Part shown: piece by piece, positions 31,342-40,372 of the stretch | Position numbering within the stretch: the first letter of the stretch is position 1 | Layout: each line of letters starts with the position of its first letter | Origin: Competibacter_A sp037045685 | GTDB lineage: Bacteria; Pseudomonadota; Gammaproteobacteria; Competibacterales; Competibacteraceae | Reading direction: 5' to 3' | NCBI GenBank assembly: GCA_037045685.1 | Contig: JBAOII010000024.1 | Span: 1 to 64,000 of the forward strand | Length of the DNA stretch: 64,000 bases | Program-made: the position numbers and the translations under genes | The notes under the pieces: model-generated | Database searches by the model: none | What the model was told of the DNA's origin: nothing | The model's input: the letters and a program-made list of their open reading frames with translations, nothing else

Positions 31342-32463
31342 CTAGGCCGAGGCCAGCGCCTCCTCGGGCGACAAGTAGTCGTAACCCAGCGCCGTTGCCA
31401 CCGCCGGGTAGGTGATTCGGCCGCGATGGACGTTCAATCCGGCGCGCAGGTGCGGATCATCCCGCAACGCCGCGACGGCGCCCCGGTCGGCCAGTCGCAG
31501 CACGTAGGGCAGGGTCGCGTTGTTGAGGGCGAAGGTGGAAGTCCGCGCCACCGCGCCGGGCATGTTGGCGACGCAGTAATGCACCACGCCATCGATGAGG
31601 TAGGTGGGAGCGGCGTGGGTGGTGGGCCGCGAGGTCTCGAAGCAGCCGCCCTGGTCGATGGAGACATCCACCAGCACCGAACCCGGCCTCATCGCGGCCA
31701 GCATCGCTCGCGGCACCAGCTTGGGGGCCGCCGCGCCGGGAATCAGCACCGCGCCGACCGTCAAATCGGCCGCCAGCACTTCTTCCTCGACCGCCTCCAG
31801 CGTGGCGAAACGGGTCAGCAAGCGACCTTGAAACAGATCGTCCAGCTCCCGCAACCGCGCCAGCGATCGGTCCAGCACCGTCACCCGCGCCCCCAGCCCG
31901 ACCGCCATCCGGGCCGCGCTGGTCCCGACCACCCCGCCGCCCAAGATCGCCACCGCGCCCGGCAGCACGCCCGGCACGCCGCCCAGCAGCGTACCGCTGC
32001 CGCCCTGGGACTTTTCCAGACAATGCGCGCCGGCCTGGATCGCCATCCGCCCGGCGACCTCGCTCATCGGCGCCAGCAGCGGCAAGCGGCCGTGCGGGTC
32101 GGTCACGGTCTCGTAGGCGATGGCGGTGCAACCCGAAGCCAGCAAACCCTTGGCCTGTTCGGGATCGGGCGCCAAATGCAGGTAGGTGAACAGCGTTTGC
32201 CCGTCCCGCAGACGCGGACATTCGACCGGCTGCGGTTCCTTGACCTTGACGATCAGCTCCGCTCGGGCGAACACCTCTTCCGCCGTAGCGGCGATCCGGG
32301 CGCCCGCCTTTTCGTAAGCGGAATCGTCCAGGCCGATGCCCGCGCCCGCGCCGGTTTCCACCAGCACGGCGTGACCGTGCCGCACCGTTTCCCGCACGCC
32401 CCCCGGCGTCATTCCAACCCGGTACTCGTGCGTTTTGATCTCCTTCGGCACACCGATCAGCAT
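31342..32463 (-). CDS. ald: Alanine dehydrogenase
   Basis: This 373-residue NAD enzyme interconverts alanine with pyruvate and ammonia. It begins MLIGVPKEIKTHEYRVGMTP, carrying the conserved pyruvate-binding Arg and Lys region, and has VKVKEPQP, LAPMSEVAGRMAIQAGAH and the nucleotide-binding AVAILGGGVVGTSAARMAVG. The C-terminal segment VHYCVANMPGAVARTSTFAL is characteristic of Ald. It precedes the CBS-domain gene's 3' end on the same strand. With the 2-oxoacid oxidoreductase upstream it could feed pyruvate metabolism, but that is inference. Confidence 0.97.
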   Translation of the reverse strand: MLIGVPKEIKTHEYRVGMTPGGVRETVRHGHAVLVETGAGAGIGLDDSAYEKAGARIAATAEEVFARAELIVKVKEPQPVECPRLRDGQTLFTYLHLAPDPEQAKGLLASGCTAIAYETVTDPHGRLPLLAPMSEVAGRMAIQAGAHCLEKSQGGSGTLLGGVPGVLPGAVAILGGGVVGTSAARMAVGLGARVTVLDRSLARLRELDDLFQGRLLTRFATLEAVEEEVLAADLTVGAVLIPGAAAPKLVPRAMLAAMRPGSVLVDVSIDQGGCFETSRPTTHAAPTYLIDGVVHYCVANMPGAVARTSTFALNNATLPYVLRLADRGAVAALRDDPHLRAGLNVHRGRITYPAVATALGYDYLSPEEALASA

Positions 32464-32526
32464 GTCCGTTCCTCCAAGCAGGTTTCAGAGCGGGCCAACC
32501 CCTCCGGCCAGCGTCCGGCCGAGGCG

Positions 32527-32976
32527 CTATTGCCGCTGCCGGGCTTCCCTGGCGATCCCGCGCTGCACCAAGCGGGTCACGTCCGACAACCCCACCGCCA
32601 GCGCCGTCAGCACGTCCTCCACGGTCAAAATGCCCACCAAAGCGCCTTTCGCATCGACGGTCACCAGCCGCCGGACGCCCTTGGCGCTCATCCGGTCCAG
32701 GGTGTGCCAGAGATTGTCGGTTTCCTTGGCGACCACCAAACCGTTGCTCATGATATCGCCGACGGTGACGGCATCGGGCGCGAGACCCTGAGCGAGCACT
32801 TCGACCACCAGATCGCGATCGGTGACGATACCGATCGGATAATCCGTCTCGTCGCGACGCTCCACCACCACGACGGTGCCGACATGGTGGTGGCGCATCA
32901 TGCGCGCCACCTCATCGATCTCGGTGCTTTTCAAGGTCGTAATGACATGGCGGTTACAGTATTGGCCCACGGTCAT
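32527..32976 (-). CDS. Tandem CBS-domain protein
   Basis: This 149-residue protein consists almost entirely of two CBS motifs. Residues about 8-62 contain ITTLKSTEIDEVARMMRHHH and IGIVTDRDLVVEVLA. Residues about 72-130 contain TVGDIMSNGLVVAKETDNLW and LVGILTVEDVLTALA. Such stand-alone pairs bind adenine nucleotides or NAD and regulate partners, but the partner cannot be identified. The start ATG 32976 has GGGGAG upstream. It lies between the ald gene and the diiron/kor operon on one strand. Confidence 0.88.
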   Translation of the reverse strand: MTVGQYCNRHVITTLKSTEIDEVARMMRHHHVGTVVVVERRDETDYPIGIVTDRDLVVEVLAQGLAPDAVTVGDIMSNGLVVAKETDNLWHTLDRMSAKGVRRLVTVDAKGALVGILTVEDVLTALAVGLSDVTRLVQRGIAREARQRQ

Positions 32977-33111
32977 GCTGGTCTCCCCGGTGCGGAAATA
33001 GGCGGGCAATAATGCGATTGTTCGCCATTCCGGGCAGGCCCGCAAGCGATATTGCGGCCGGTGTGGAACCGGGTCGTATCCAGAGCCAGGCGAGTGATCG
33101 GCTCGATTCGT

Positions 33112-33627
33112 TCAATCCTGTTCCACTGGCTCGTCCATATCCGAAGGTTCCTGGGCGTCGGTCTCGGCGGGATAGCGGGCCAGCCATTCCCGCAGCAGCG
33201 CGGCATGTTGCCGTTCCTCCTCGGCCAGCTCGGCGGCGGTCTGGCGGGCGGCCGGGTCCGGGCTGGAACCGGCCACCCCCGCGAAGAAGGCGTGGGCGCG
33301 CTCCTCGCCGGCCAACACCAGTTCGAGCGCCCGCCGGGGCGTCATTCCGTAACTCTCGCCCCCGACCGGCACGCTTTCCGGCGATTCCGGGGTCGGCCAG
33401 CGATACTCCCACGGCGCGATGCGCGGCAGCTCCCGATCGGCGGCCAGCTCCCGCACCTTGTCCACATGCAGGCTTTCCACCCGGACCATGGTCTGGAACA
33501 GCTTCACCAAATCGGGTTGGTTGTGGACGACCATCTGATCGGCCAGCTCCTGGTAACGCTCCACCGCCTCCAACTCCAGGCCGTGGGCGTGCGCCAGCAA
33601 CTCCTCCAGCGTGGCGATCGCGGTCAT
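33112..33627 (-). CDS. Ferritin-like (rubrerythrin-type) diiron protein
   Basis: This 171-residue helical protein carries carboxylate/His iron-ligand motifs: HGLELEAVERYQELAD, RVESLHVDKV, LAGEERAHAFF and LAEEERQHAALL, two E...ExxH-type pairs as in ferritin-like and rubrerythrin domains. No rubredoxin Cys motif is present. Its ATG overlaps the korB stop as ATGA, so it is translationally coupled to the oxidoreductase and probably protects or serves that oxygen-sensitive enzyme; this role is inference. The C-terminal tail is acidic. Confidence 0.82.
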   Translation of the reverse strand: MTAIATLEELLAHAHGLELEAVERYQELADQMVVHNQPDLVKLFQTMVRVESLHVDKVRELAADRELPRIAPWEYRWPTPESPESVPVGGESYGMTPRRALELVLAGEERAHAFFAGVAGSSPDPAARQTAAELAEEERQHAALLREWLARYPAETDAQEPSDMDEPVEQD

Positions 33628-34463
33628 AGCGCGAACTCGGCTTCGATGGCGGTCAGATCGGACCTGCCGGCCCGGACGGCGCCGGGATAGGACGGCAACG
33701 CGGCCCGATAGAAAATGCCGGTGCTCAGCCCGTCGTCGGCGAACAGCCGCCGGGCGGCTTCGGCCGGTCCGAGGGCCGGTTCGATCCCGACGCCGTGGAC
33801 CTGCTGTTTCCACAGCTTTTCCTCGGGACGATAGGTCACGCAGGGACTGAGGATTTGCACCAGGGCGAATCCGGGATAACGGATCGCCTCGACCAGCAGC
33901 TTGGCGATACCGTTGGGATCTCCGGTAAACCCGCGGGCGATGAATCCCGCTCCCGAGGCCAAGGCCACCGCCAGCGGGCGCAGCGGGTTGACGCCGGTCC
34001 CTTCCGGCGCGAGCTTGCTCGGCCAGTCGGGGCCGGTGGTCGGCGACGGCTGGCCCTTGGTCATGCCGTACACCTCGTTGTCCATGACGATGCAGGTCAG
34101 ATCGACGTTGCGCCGGCAGGCGTGCAAAAAGTGGTTGCCGCCGATGGAAAAGGCGTCGCCGTCGCCGCTGGCCACGATCACCGTCAGCTCGGGCCGGGCC
34201 AATTTCAGGCCGGTCGCCAGCGGCAGCGCCCGGCCGTGGATGCCGTGAAAGCCGTAGCACTCGGTGTAGGCCGGCAGCCGCGAGGAACAGCCGATGCCCG
34301 AAATCACCGCCACCTGCTCCGGCGGCAGATCGAGATGCTCCAGGGCGCGAAACAGCGCCGACTGCACGCCGAAATGGCCGCAGCCCGGACACCAGATCGG
34401 TTTGACGTCGGACTTGTAGTCCTTGGCCGCGTGGCGGGTCATGATCGGTTGAGGTTTGCCCAT
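33624..34463 (-). CDS. korB: 2-oxoacid:ferredoxin oxidoreductase, beta subunit
   Basis: This 279-residue subunit binds thiamine diphosphate and a 4Fe-4S cluster. The motif WCPGCGHFG (one cluster pair) and SGIGCSSRLP are followed by the ThDP signature GDGDAFSIGGNHFLHA and VMDNEVYGMTKGQPSPTT, the pattern of 2-oxoglutarate or 2-oxoacid:ferredoxin oxidoreductase beta subunits. It lies 4 bases after korA and overlaps the diiron gene by ATGA. The pair makes or uses reduced ferredoxin in oxidative or reductive 2-oxoacid metabolism. Substrate preference (2-oxoglutarate versus pyruvate) is not settled by sequence. Confidence 0.93.
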   Translation of the reverse strand: MGKPQPIMTRHAAKDYKSDVKPIWCPGCGHFGVQSALFRALEHLDLPPEQVAVISGIGCSSRLPAYTECYGFHGIHGRALPLATGLKLARPELTVIVASGDGDAFSIGGNHFLHACRRNVDLTCIVMDNEVYGMTKGQPSPTTGPDWPSKLAPEGTGVNPLRPLAVALASGAGFIARGFTGDPNGIAKLLVEAIRYPGFALVQILSPCVTYRPEEKLWKQQVHGVGIEPALGPAEAARRLFADDGLSTGIFYRAALPSYPGAVRAGRSDLTAIEAEFAL

Positions 34464-34467
34464 GCGT

Positions 34468-36195
34468 TTATCTCCATTGTAACAGTTGCGCCAGCACCGC
34501 CGCCGGCCGAATCGGCAGAGGACCGGGCTGACTGAGGACCCGGACTGCGGCGGGCAGCGCGTAATGCGCTTTCAGATAACCGTAGAATTGCTGGGAATGG
34601 CTCTGCTCGACCACCAGCAGCCGGCGCGCGCCCTCCAGCAGTCGCGCCAGCCGCGCCGGTTGCGCGGGCGACAGCAATTTCAGCGTCAGCACCTTGACCG
34701 CCAGCCCCTGCGCCCGGGCGAGCGCGGCGGCTTCGCGGGCCGGCGCGGCGGCCGACCCCCAAGTCAGCACCACCCATTCCCCCTCGCCGTCCACCTCGAC
34801 CCAAGCCGGACCAAAATCGTGGCGCAGCAGCTTGTCGCGGCGCTTGTCCAGTTGGGCGCGATGGTCGGTGGCTCGGCTGGAAGGCGTGCCGTGCGCGTTG
34901 TGTTCCAGGCCATCGGCCGTGTATTGCCCGCCCGGCGTGCCGGGCAGCGCCATGGGCGAAACGCCCTCGGCGGTCACCGCGTAGCGGTCGTAATCGTTGA
35001 CGCCGTTCCGAGCGATCAAGCGCGGTGAGACGCCCGCGCTTTCGGCGGGCGGCCGGTCGCACACCGCTTGGCTCTGCCCCAGAAATTGGTCGGACAGCAC
35101 GATGGCCGGACACTGCAGCGCTTCGGCCAGTCGCACCGCCCACTGGGTGACCGCCAAGCAATCGCTGACCGAACTCGGCGCCAGCACCAGGTGAGGGGCA
35201 TCGCCGTGCAGGCCGTACAGCGCCATGTTGAGGTCGGATTGCTCGGATTTGGTGGGAATGCCGGTGGACGGACCACCGCGCATCACGTTGACGACCACCG
35301 CCGGGATTTCGGCCGCCACCGCCAAGCCCAGGGTTTCGCTCATCAGCGCCAGCCCCGGACCGGAGGTGGCGGTCAGCGCCGGCACGCCGCCGTAGGCCGC
35401 GCCCAGCACCATGTTCAAGGCCGCGATCTCGTCCTCGGCCTGGATGAGATGGCCGCCCGCTCGCTCCAGGCGCGGCGCCAGCCACTCCGACAGATCGGTG
35501 GCCGGCGTGATCGGATAAACCGCCGCGAACCGCACCCCGCCGCGCAAGGCGCCGAGCGCCGCCGCCTCGTTTCCGGTCAACAGCCAGCGCGTCCCGCCGT
35601 CGACGGCCAAGGGCGGCGGTTGCACCGAACCGTCCAGCGCGGCGGCGGCGCCATGGCCGGCGGCCAGCGCCTGCTGCAACCGCGCCGGATCGAGCCCCTT
35701 GCGGTTCAGCACCCGCCCCACCAGCGCCGCCAGCGGCTTGAGCGGCAAGCCGAGCAGACGCGCCAGCAGGCCGAGCGCGATGATGTTGGGCCGTCCTCCC
35801 GCGATGTCGTCCGCCAGATCGGTCAGGGGGAACGTCACCAGGCGCGCGCCGCTGGCGAGAATGGCGGCCGGCGGATCGCCCGCCTCGGCATCGGCGACGA
35901 TCAGGCTGTCGGCATCCAGGGGCACTTCGTCCACGAAGCGGTCGGCGTTATGCCAATCCAGCGCCAGCAGGACATCGAAACGGTCGCCGTGTCCCAGCAC
36001 CGGCGTCGCGGCCAGCCGCACCATCGCCAGCGCCTCGCCGCCGCGGATTTGCGGTCCCACCGAGCGCGTCATCAGGCCGTACCAGCCGAACTGGCCGGCG
36101 GCTTCGAGCAACAGGCTGCCGGCGGTGATGGCCCCGGAACCGCCGCTGCCCACGATGGCGAGCGCGATGGCGGCGGGCGAAGTTGGAGTGATCAT
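34468..36195 (-). CDS. korA: 2-oxoacid:ferredoxin oxidoreductase, fused gamma-alpha subunit
   Basis: This 575-residue subunit carries an N-terminal gamma domain (IVGSGGSGAITAGSLLLEAA; RSVGPQIRGGEALAMV) fused to the alpha pyrimidine-binding domain (FAAVYPITPATDLSEWLAPR; ATSGPGLALMSETLGLAVAA; MRGGPSTGIPTKSEQSDLNM) and a C-terminal transketolase-like domain. This two-gene KorAB arrangement is common in aerobic bacteria. The start ATG 36195 has GGGAG upstream. It heads the korA-korB-diiron operon; the 314 bases upstream contain only the terminator of the class I aldolase and AT-rich promoter-like DNA. Confidence 0.93.
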   Translation of the reverse strand: MITPTSPAAIALAIVGSGGSGAITAGSLLLEAAGQFGWYGLMTRSVGPQIRGGEALAMVRLAATPVLGHGDRFDVLLALDWHNADRFVDEVPLDADSLIVADAEAGDPPAAILASGARLVTFPLTDLADDIAGGRPNIIALGLLARLLGLPLKPLAALVGRVLNRKGLDPARLQQALAAGHGAAAALDGSVQPPPLAVDGGTRWLLTGNEAAALGALRGGVRFAAVYPITPATDLSEWLAPRLERAGGHLIQAEDEIAALNMVLGAAYGGVPALTATSGPGLALMSETLGLAVAAEIPAVVVNVMRGGPSTGIPTKSEQSDLNMALYGLHGDAPHLVLAPSSVSDCLAVTQWAVRLAEALQCPAIVLSDQFLGQSQAVCDRPPAESAGVSPRLIARNGVNDYDRYAVTAEGVSPMALPGTPGGQYTADGLEHNAHGTPSSRATDHRAQLDKRRDKLLRHDFGPAWVEVDGEGEWVVLTWGSAAAPAREAAALARAQGLAVKVLTLKLLSPAQPARLARLLEGARRLLVVEQSHSQQFYGYLKAHYALPAAVRVLSQPGPLPIRPAAVLAQLLQWR

Positions 36196-36509
36196 AGGGG
36201 TTCGCTCCCAAGTTTGGGCCGTACAGCCAGAGCGCAAGACGCGGTTAGAGGATAATCATCCACGATGCAGGTTTTCGGCACGTTTCATGCCAATGACCGA
36301 TTTAAATACAACTGATTGATAATGAAATATTATTTAATACCAATCCTCTCCGCTCCAATCCGTTGGCCGCTCTATGTTGGTGCAGAACCGGCTTGCGGTG
36401 CATCAAAAGGCAAAACCTCCCGAACGCTTCGTCTCTCCTGTTTGAGATGCGATTCAACGAAAAAGCCCCGCATCGCGCGGGGCTCGATCGGTCGGTCGGG
36501 ATGCCCCGC
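36196..36509. other. Intergenic region upstream of korA
   Basis: No gene. The stretch at about 36290-36350 is strongly AT-rich (GATAATGAAATATTATTTAA) and probably holds the korA promoter on the minus strand, but no clean -35/-10 pair stands out. The right end contains the aldolase terminator. Confidence 0.5.
36458..36486 (-). terminator. Intrinsic terminator of the class I aldolase gene
   Basis: On the minus strand AGCCCCGC...GCGGGGCT forms a stem followed by five T residues, 24 bases after the aldolase stop codon. Confidence 0.88.
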
Positions 36510-37577
36510 TCAGGCGACGGTCACGCCGGCGTCGAGATAAACGTCTTGAATGGCGTTGAGAATGGCGACGCCATCCTTCATCGGCCGCTGGAACGCCTTA
36601 CGGCCCGAGATCAGACCCATACCGCCGGCGCGCTTGTTGACGACCGCCGTCATGACAGCCGCTTCGAGATCGCCCGCGCCCTTGGATTCGCCGCCGGAGT
36701 TGATCAACCCGGCGCGGCCCATGTAGCAGTTGGCGATCTGGTAGCGGCAGAGATCGATCGGGTGGTCGCTGGCCAGGTCGGTGTAAATCTTCTTGTCGAA
36801 CTTGCCGTAGCTGGAACCGCCCATGTTCAGCGCCTCGAAGCCGCCGTTATTTTCCGGCAGCTTCTGCTTGATGATGTCGGCTTCGATGGTGACCCCGAGG
36901 TGATTCGCTTGGCCGGTCAAATCGGCGGAAACGTGGTAGTCCTTTTCCTTGGTCTTGAAGGCGTTGTTGCGGAGATAGCACCACAGGACGGTGGCCATGC
37001 CGAGTTCGTGGGCCATGGCGAAGGCTCGCGCGACCTCGACGATCTGACGGCCGCTTTCCGGCGAGCCGAAGTAGATGGTGGCGCCGACCGCCGCGCAACC
37101 CATGTCGTGCGCTTCCTTGACGGTGCCCCACAGGATCTGGTCGGCCTTGTTGGGAAAGGTCAGCAGCTCGTTGTGGTTGATCTTGACCAGGAACGGGATC
37201 TTGTGCGCGTACTTGCGGGCCATCATGCCCAGCACGCCGTAGGTCGAGGCCACCGCGTTGCAGCCGCCTTCGATGGCCAGCTTGACGATGTTCTCCGGGT
37301 CGAAGTAGATCGGGTTCTTGGCGAAGCTGGCGCCGCCAGAATGCTCGATGCCCTGATCGACCGGCAGAATGGACAAAAAGCCGGTGCCGGCCAGCCGCCC
37401 GCCGCCGAACAGGCGTTGCAGGTTGCCCAACACGCGGTTGTTGCGGTCGGATGCGGCGAAAACCCGATCCACGAAATCCGGGCCGGGCAGGTGGAGTAAC
37501 TCCCTTTTGATTTTAGGGCTGTCGAAGCCCAGCAGGTAGTCGGCGTTGGCGCCCAGAAGTTCAGCGACTTTACTCAT
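36510..37577 (-). CDS. fbaB: Fructose-bisphosphate aldolase class I (FbaB/DhnA type)
   Basis: This 355-residue Schiff-base aldolase cleaves or forms fructose 1,6-bisphosphate. It starts MSKVAELLGANADYLLGF and shows LSILPVDQGIEHSGGASF, PFLVKINHNELLTFP, GSPESGRQIVEVARAFA and INSGGESKGAGDLEAA, typical of the FbaB/DhnA family rather than the eukaryotic class I type. ATG 37577 has an AGGAGG ribosome site; the upstream open frame is ignored. It is divergent from a metal-dependent class II aldolase gene 246 bases away, so the cell carries both classes side by side. Confidence 0.95.
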   Translation of the reverse strand: MSKVAELLGANADYLLGFDSPKIKRELLHLPGPDFVDRVFAASDRNNRVLGNLQRLFGGGRLAGTGFLSILPVDQGIEHSGGASFAKNPIYFDPENIVKLAIEGGCNAVASTYGVLGMMARKYAHKIPFLVKINHNELLTFPNKADQILWGTVKEAHDMGCAAVGATIYFGSPESGRQIVEVARAFAMAHELGMATVLWCYLRNNAFKTKEKDYHVSADLTGQANHLGVTIEADIIKQKLPENNGGFEALNMGGSSYGKFDKKIYTDLASDHPIDLCRYQIANCYMGRAGLINSGGESKGAGDLEAAVMTAVVNKRAGGMGLISGRKAFQRPMKDGVAILNAIQDVYLDAGVTVA

Positions 37578-37823
37578 GACGAGCCTCCTCGGGGTCGGGT
37601 TGATCGAACGGCACAAATAGCCACTTTGTAACGGATTATTTTGACCCCGCGCCGGCAAACATCAATCGGGGGCTGGCGGCCCGTTGCAAAAGCCCGGCTC
37701 CATGGCGGGACGCTCGGACCGCGATCGCTCGCGGCGCGGCTTTGATGGCGGCCGCGCAGAAGCTATACTGATCCTGCTATCCGTTGTTGTTCAATCATAA
37801 TTATCCGCATAGAGGATTCGTTC

Positions 37824-38894
37824 ATGGCGCAACTCAAACCCGGTGTCGTTACTGGCAAAGACTATCTGACCTTGGTGGCCGCCGCCAAAGCCGGCGGCTA
37901 CGCCTTGCCCGCGGTCAACGTCAGCAGCAGCAGCACCATCAACGCGGTGCTGGAAGCGGCGGCCAAGAATCAAGCCGACGTCATCATCCAGCTTTCCAAC
38001 GGCGGCGCCCAGTTCTACGCCGGACAAGGACTGAAAGATAGCGCTAAGGCCAAGGTGCTGGGTGCGGTATCGGCGGCGCAGCACGTTCATTTGCTGGCCG
38101 AGCACTACGGGGTCTGCGTGGTGTTGCACACCGACCACGCCAACAAGGGCCTGATTCCCTGGGTGGATGCGCTGCTGGACCACGGCGAGGCGTTCTACAA
38201 ACAGCATGGCAAGCCCCTGTTTAGCTCGCACATGCTGGACCTGTCGGAAGAGTCGATGGAGTTCAACCTGAACGAGTGCGCTCGCGTCCTCACCCGCATG
38301 GCACCTTTGAACATGAGCCTGGAAATCGAACTGGGCGTGACCGGCGGTGAGGAAGACGGCATCGGCAGCGAGCTCGAGGAAAGCGCCGACAACTCCCATC
38401 TCTACACCCAGCCGGAAGACGTGCTGCAGGCTTATGACCGGCTATCGCCGATCGGCCACTTCTCGGTTGCCGCCTCCTTCGGCAACGTGCACGGCGTCTA
38501 CAAACCCGGCAACGTCCAACTCCGCCCGGAAATCCTGAAGAACTCCCAGGCGCTGATCGAGCAACGGCACAAGACCGCCGCGAAGCCGCTGAATCTGGTG
38601 TTCCACGGCGGCTCTGGCTCGGAAAAGGACAAGATCACCCAGGCGGTCAGCTACGGGGTGTTCAAGATGAACATCGACACCGATTTGCAGTTCGCCTACT
38701 CGGAAGCGATCGGCAAGTTCGTCACCCAGAATCCCAAGGCGTTCCTGTACCAGGTGGACCCGGAAACCGATAAGCCTTACAAGAAGTACTACGACCCCCG
38801 CAAGTACCTGCGCGCGGCGGAAGAGAACATGGTGGCCCGCTTGAACGAAGCCTTCCTGGACTTGGGCTCGAAGGGCAAATCGCTGGCTCTGTAA
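37824..38894 (+). CDS. fbaA: Fructose-bisphosphate aldolase class II
   Basis: This 356-residue zinc aldolase belongs to the E. coli FbaA type. Zinc-binding His residues are visible in VVLHTDHANKGLIPW and further in NVHGVYKPGNVQL and NLVFHGGSGSEKDKI; SLEIELGVTGGEEDG gives the acidic loop. The terminal region KYYDPRKYLRAAEENM is typical. It is transcribed divergently from the class I aldolase. The duplication of activity by unrelated enzymes may separate glycolytic from gluconeogenic flux; that interpretation is inference. Confidence 0.97.
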   Translation: MAQLKPGVVTGKDYLTLVAAAKAGGYALPAVNVSSSSTINAVLEAAAKNQADVIIQLSNGGAQFYAGQGLKDSAKAKVLGAVSAAQHVHLLAEHYGVCVVLHTDHANKGLIPWVDALLDHGEAFYKQHGKPLFSSHMLDLSEESMEFNLNECARVLTRMAPLNMSLEIELGVTGGEEDGIGSELEESADNSHLYTQPEDVLQAYDRLSPIGHFSVAASFGNVHGVYKPGNVQLRPEILKNSQALIEQRHKTAAKPLNLVFHGGSGSEKDKITQAVSYGVFKMNIDTDLQFAYSEAIGKFVTQNPKAFLYQVDPETDKPYKKYYDPRKYLRAAEENMVARLNEAFLDLGSKGKSLAL

Positions 38895-38939
38895 GGCTTG
38901 ATGATCGGGCGCGCGGACGCCGGGTGTTCGCCCGCCCCC

Positions 38940-40022
38940 TCAGTCGCCGGCCGTATCGAAATGCGGTTGATGGTGCGTTTCCGACCCCATCAACCGCGCC
39001 ATCTTCGCCGCGTTCGGCGCCAGCACCACCCCTCGTTCCGTCACCAGCGCATCCACCAGCTCCGCCGGGGTCACGTCGAAGGACGGATTCCAGACCGCCG
39101 CGCCCGCCGCCGCGACCGGCTGCCCCCCGAGCGTCAGCAGCTCTTCCGCCGCGCGCTGTTCGATGGGGATGGCGGTCCCGTCGGGGATGCCGACATCCAC
39201 CGTCGAGGTCGGCGCCACCACCATGAACCGCACGCCGTGATACCGGGCGGCCACCGCCAGATGATAGGTGCCGATCTTGTTGGCGACATCGCCGTTGGCC
39301 GCGACCCGATCCGCGCCGACGATCGCCCACCGTATCCCGCCCCGCCGCATCAGGGCCGCCGCCGCCCCATCCGCCAGCAGCGTCACCGGGATACCGTCTT
39401 GCACCAGCTCCCAGGCGGTCAGCCGCGCCCCTTGCAGCCACGGCCGGGTCTCGTCGGCGTAGACCCGCTCGATCAGCCCCGCCGCGTACCCCGCGCGAAT
39501 CACGCCCAGCGCCGTGCCGTAACCGCCGGTCGCCAGCGAGCCGGTGTTGCAATGGGTCAGAACGCTACCCCGCTCGCCCAACAACGCCGCGCCCCGTTGC
39601 GCCATGTGCCGGTTGGCGGCGATATCCTCCCGGTGAATCGCCCGCGCCTCGGCCAGCAACGATTCGACCGGATCGCCGTCGAGCGCTTCGATCGCGCGCT
39701 CCATCCGCCGCAGCGCCCAGAACAGATTGACGGCGGTCGGTCGGGCCGCCGCCAACAACGCCAGGTCCTCGCCGATCAGGCGCCGCCAGCGATCGGGGTC
39801 TTCGGCATGGCGGGCGCTGGCCGCCAGCACCACCCCGTAGGCGGCGGCGATACCGATGGCCGGCGCACCGCGCACCACCATCTCGCGGATCGCGTCGGCG
39901 ACCTCCGCCGCCGAGGTCAGCCGCCGATAGCGCTCCGCTCCCGGCAGCAGGCGCTGATCGAGGAGTTCGAGCGCGTTTTCGCGCCAGACCACGGCGCGCA
40001 CCCGATCGTTTTCATGCGACAT
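38940..40022 (-). CDS. mtnA: S-methyl-5-thioribose-1-phosphate isomerase
   Basis: MtnA isomerises methylthioribose-1-phosphate to the ribulose form in methionine salvage. The 360-residue product contains VVRGAPAIGIAAAYGVVLAA, RPTAVNLFWAL, the catalytic Cys in LTHCNTGSLATGGYG, and the catalytic Asp in VGADRVAANGDVANKIGTY. The start ATG 40022 follows family length; an upstream in-frame ATG is less likely. The next plus-strand enzyme gene is an MTA/SAH deaminase, also linked to methylthioadenosine, so the locus groups two steps acting on SAM by-products. Confidence 0.96.
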   Translation of the reverse strand: MSHENDRVRAVVWRENALELLDQRLLPGAERYRRLTSAAEVADAIREMVVRGAPAIGIAAAYGVVLAASARHAEDPDRWRRLIGEDLALLAAARPTAVNLFWALRRMERAIEALDGDPVESLLAEARAIHREDIAANRHMAQRGAALLGERGSVLTHCNTGSLATGGYGTALGVIRAGYAAGLIERVYADETRPWLQGARLTAWELVQDGIPVTLLADGAAAALMRRGGIRWAIVGADRVAANGDVANKIGTYHLAVAARYHGVRFMVVAPTSTVDVGIPDGTAIPIEQRAAEELLTLGGQPVAAAGAAVWNPSFDVTPAELVDALVTERGVVLAPNAAKMARLMGSETHHQPHFDTAGD

Positions 40023-40182
40023 GAGCGACTCGACTCGGTGAGTTTTCGGGAGAACAGCCAAAAAATTTCGTGTTGCGATTTTACGACAAGCCCGGCCCGC
40101 AGCCGGTTAACGCAAAAAAACTCTTGCCAAAATACCGAGATAGCGCGCAAAATTAGGTCATTTATTGCTAGCACAACATTTT

Positions 40183-40210
40183 TTGCAATTCTGACACAAC
40201 GTTGTATCAT
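40183..40210 (+). promoter_or_regulatory. Putative sigma-70 promoter of the OmpA-like gene with embedded palindrome
   Basis: TTGCAA and TATCAT are spaced by 16 bases in an AT-rich patch about 165 bases upstream of the OmpA-like gene. The palindrome ACAACGTTGT (40196-40205) lies in the spacer and touches the -10, a position suited to a repressor. The rest of the gap between mtnA and this gene shows no other feature. Confidence 0.45.
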
Positions 40211-40372
40211 TACACATCATGGCCCGCCCGTTTGCTGCGCGCAGCATCCAGCGGTCGGATATACTGGCCAAGTGGAAGATCGCGGTTTAACCGACCCGGT
40301 CCCCGCCGCGACCTGAGATTGATGACGTGCCGTGCACAGAAATTTTTGGTGCCTATTTGGGAGAGTATATCG

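Noticed and set aside
30868..33012. 714-codon plus-strand frame antisense to prfB, ald and the CBS gene
   Set aside because: All three minus-strand genes are well supported, and the frame has no ribosome site or domain.
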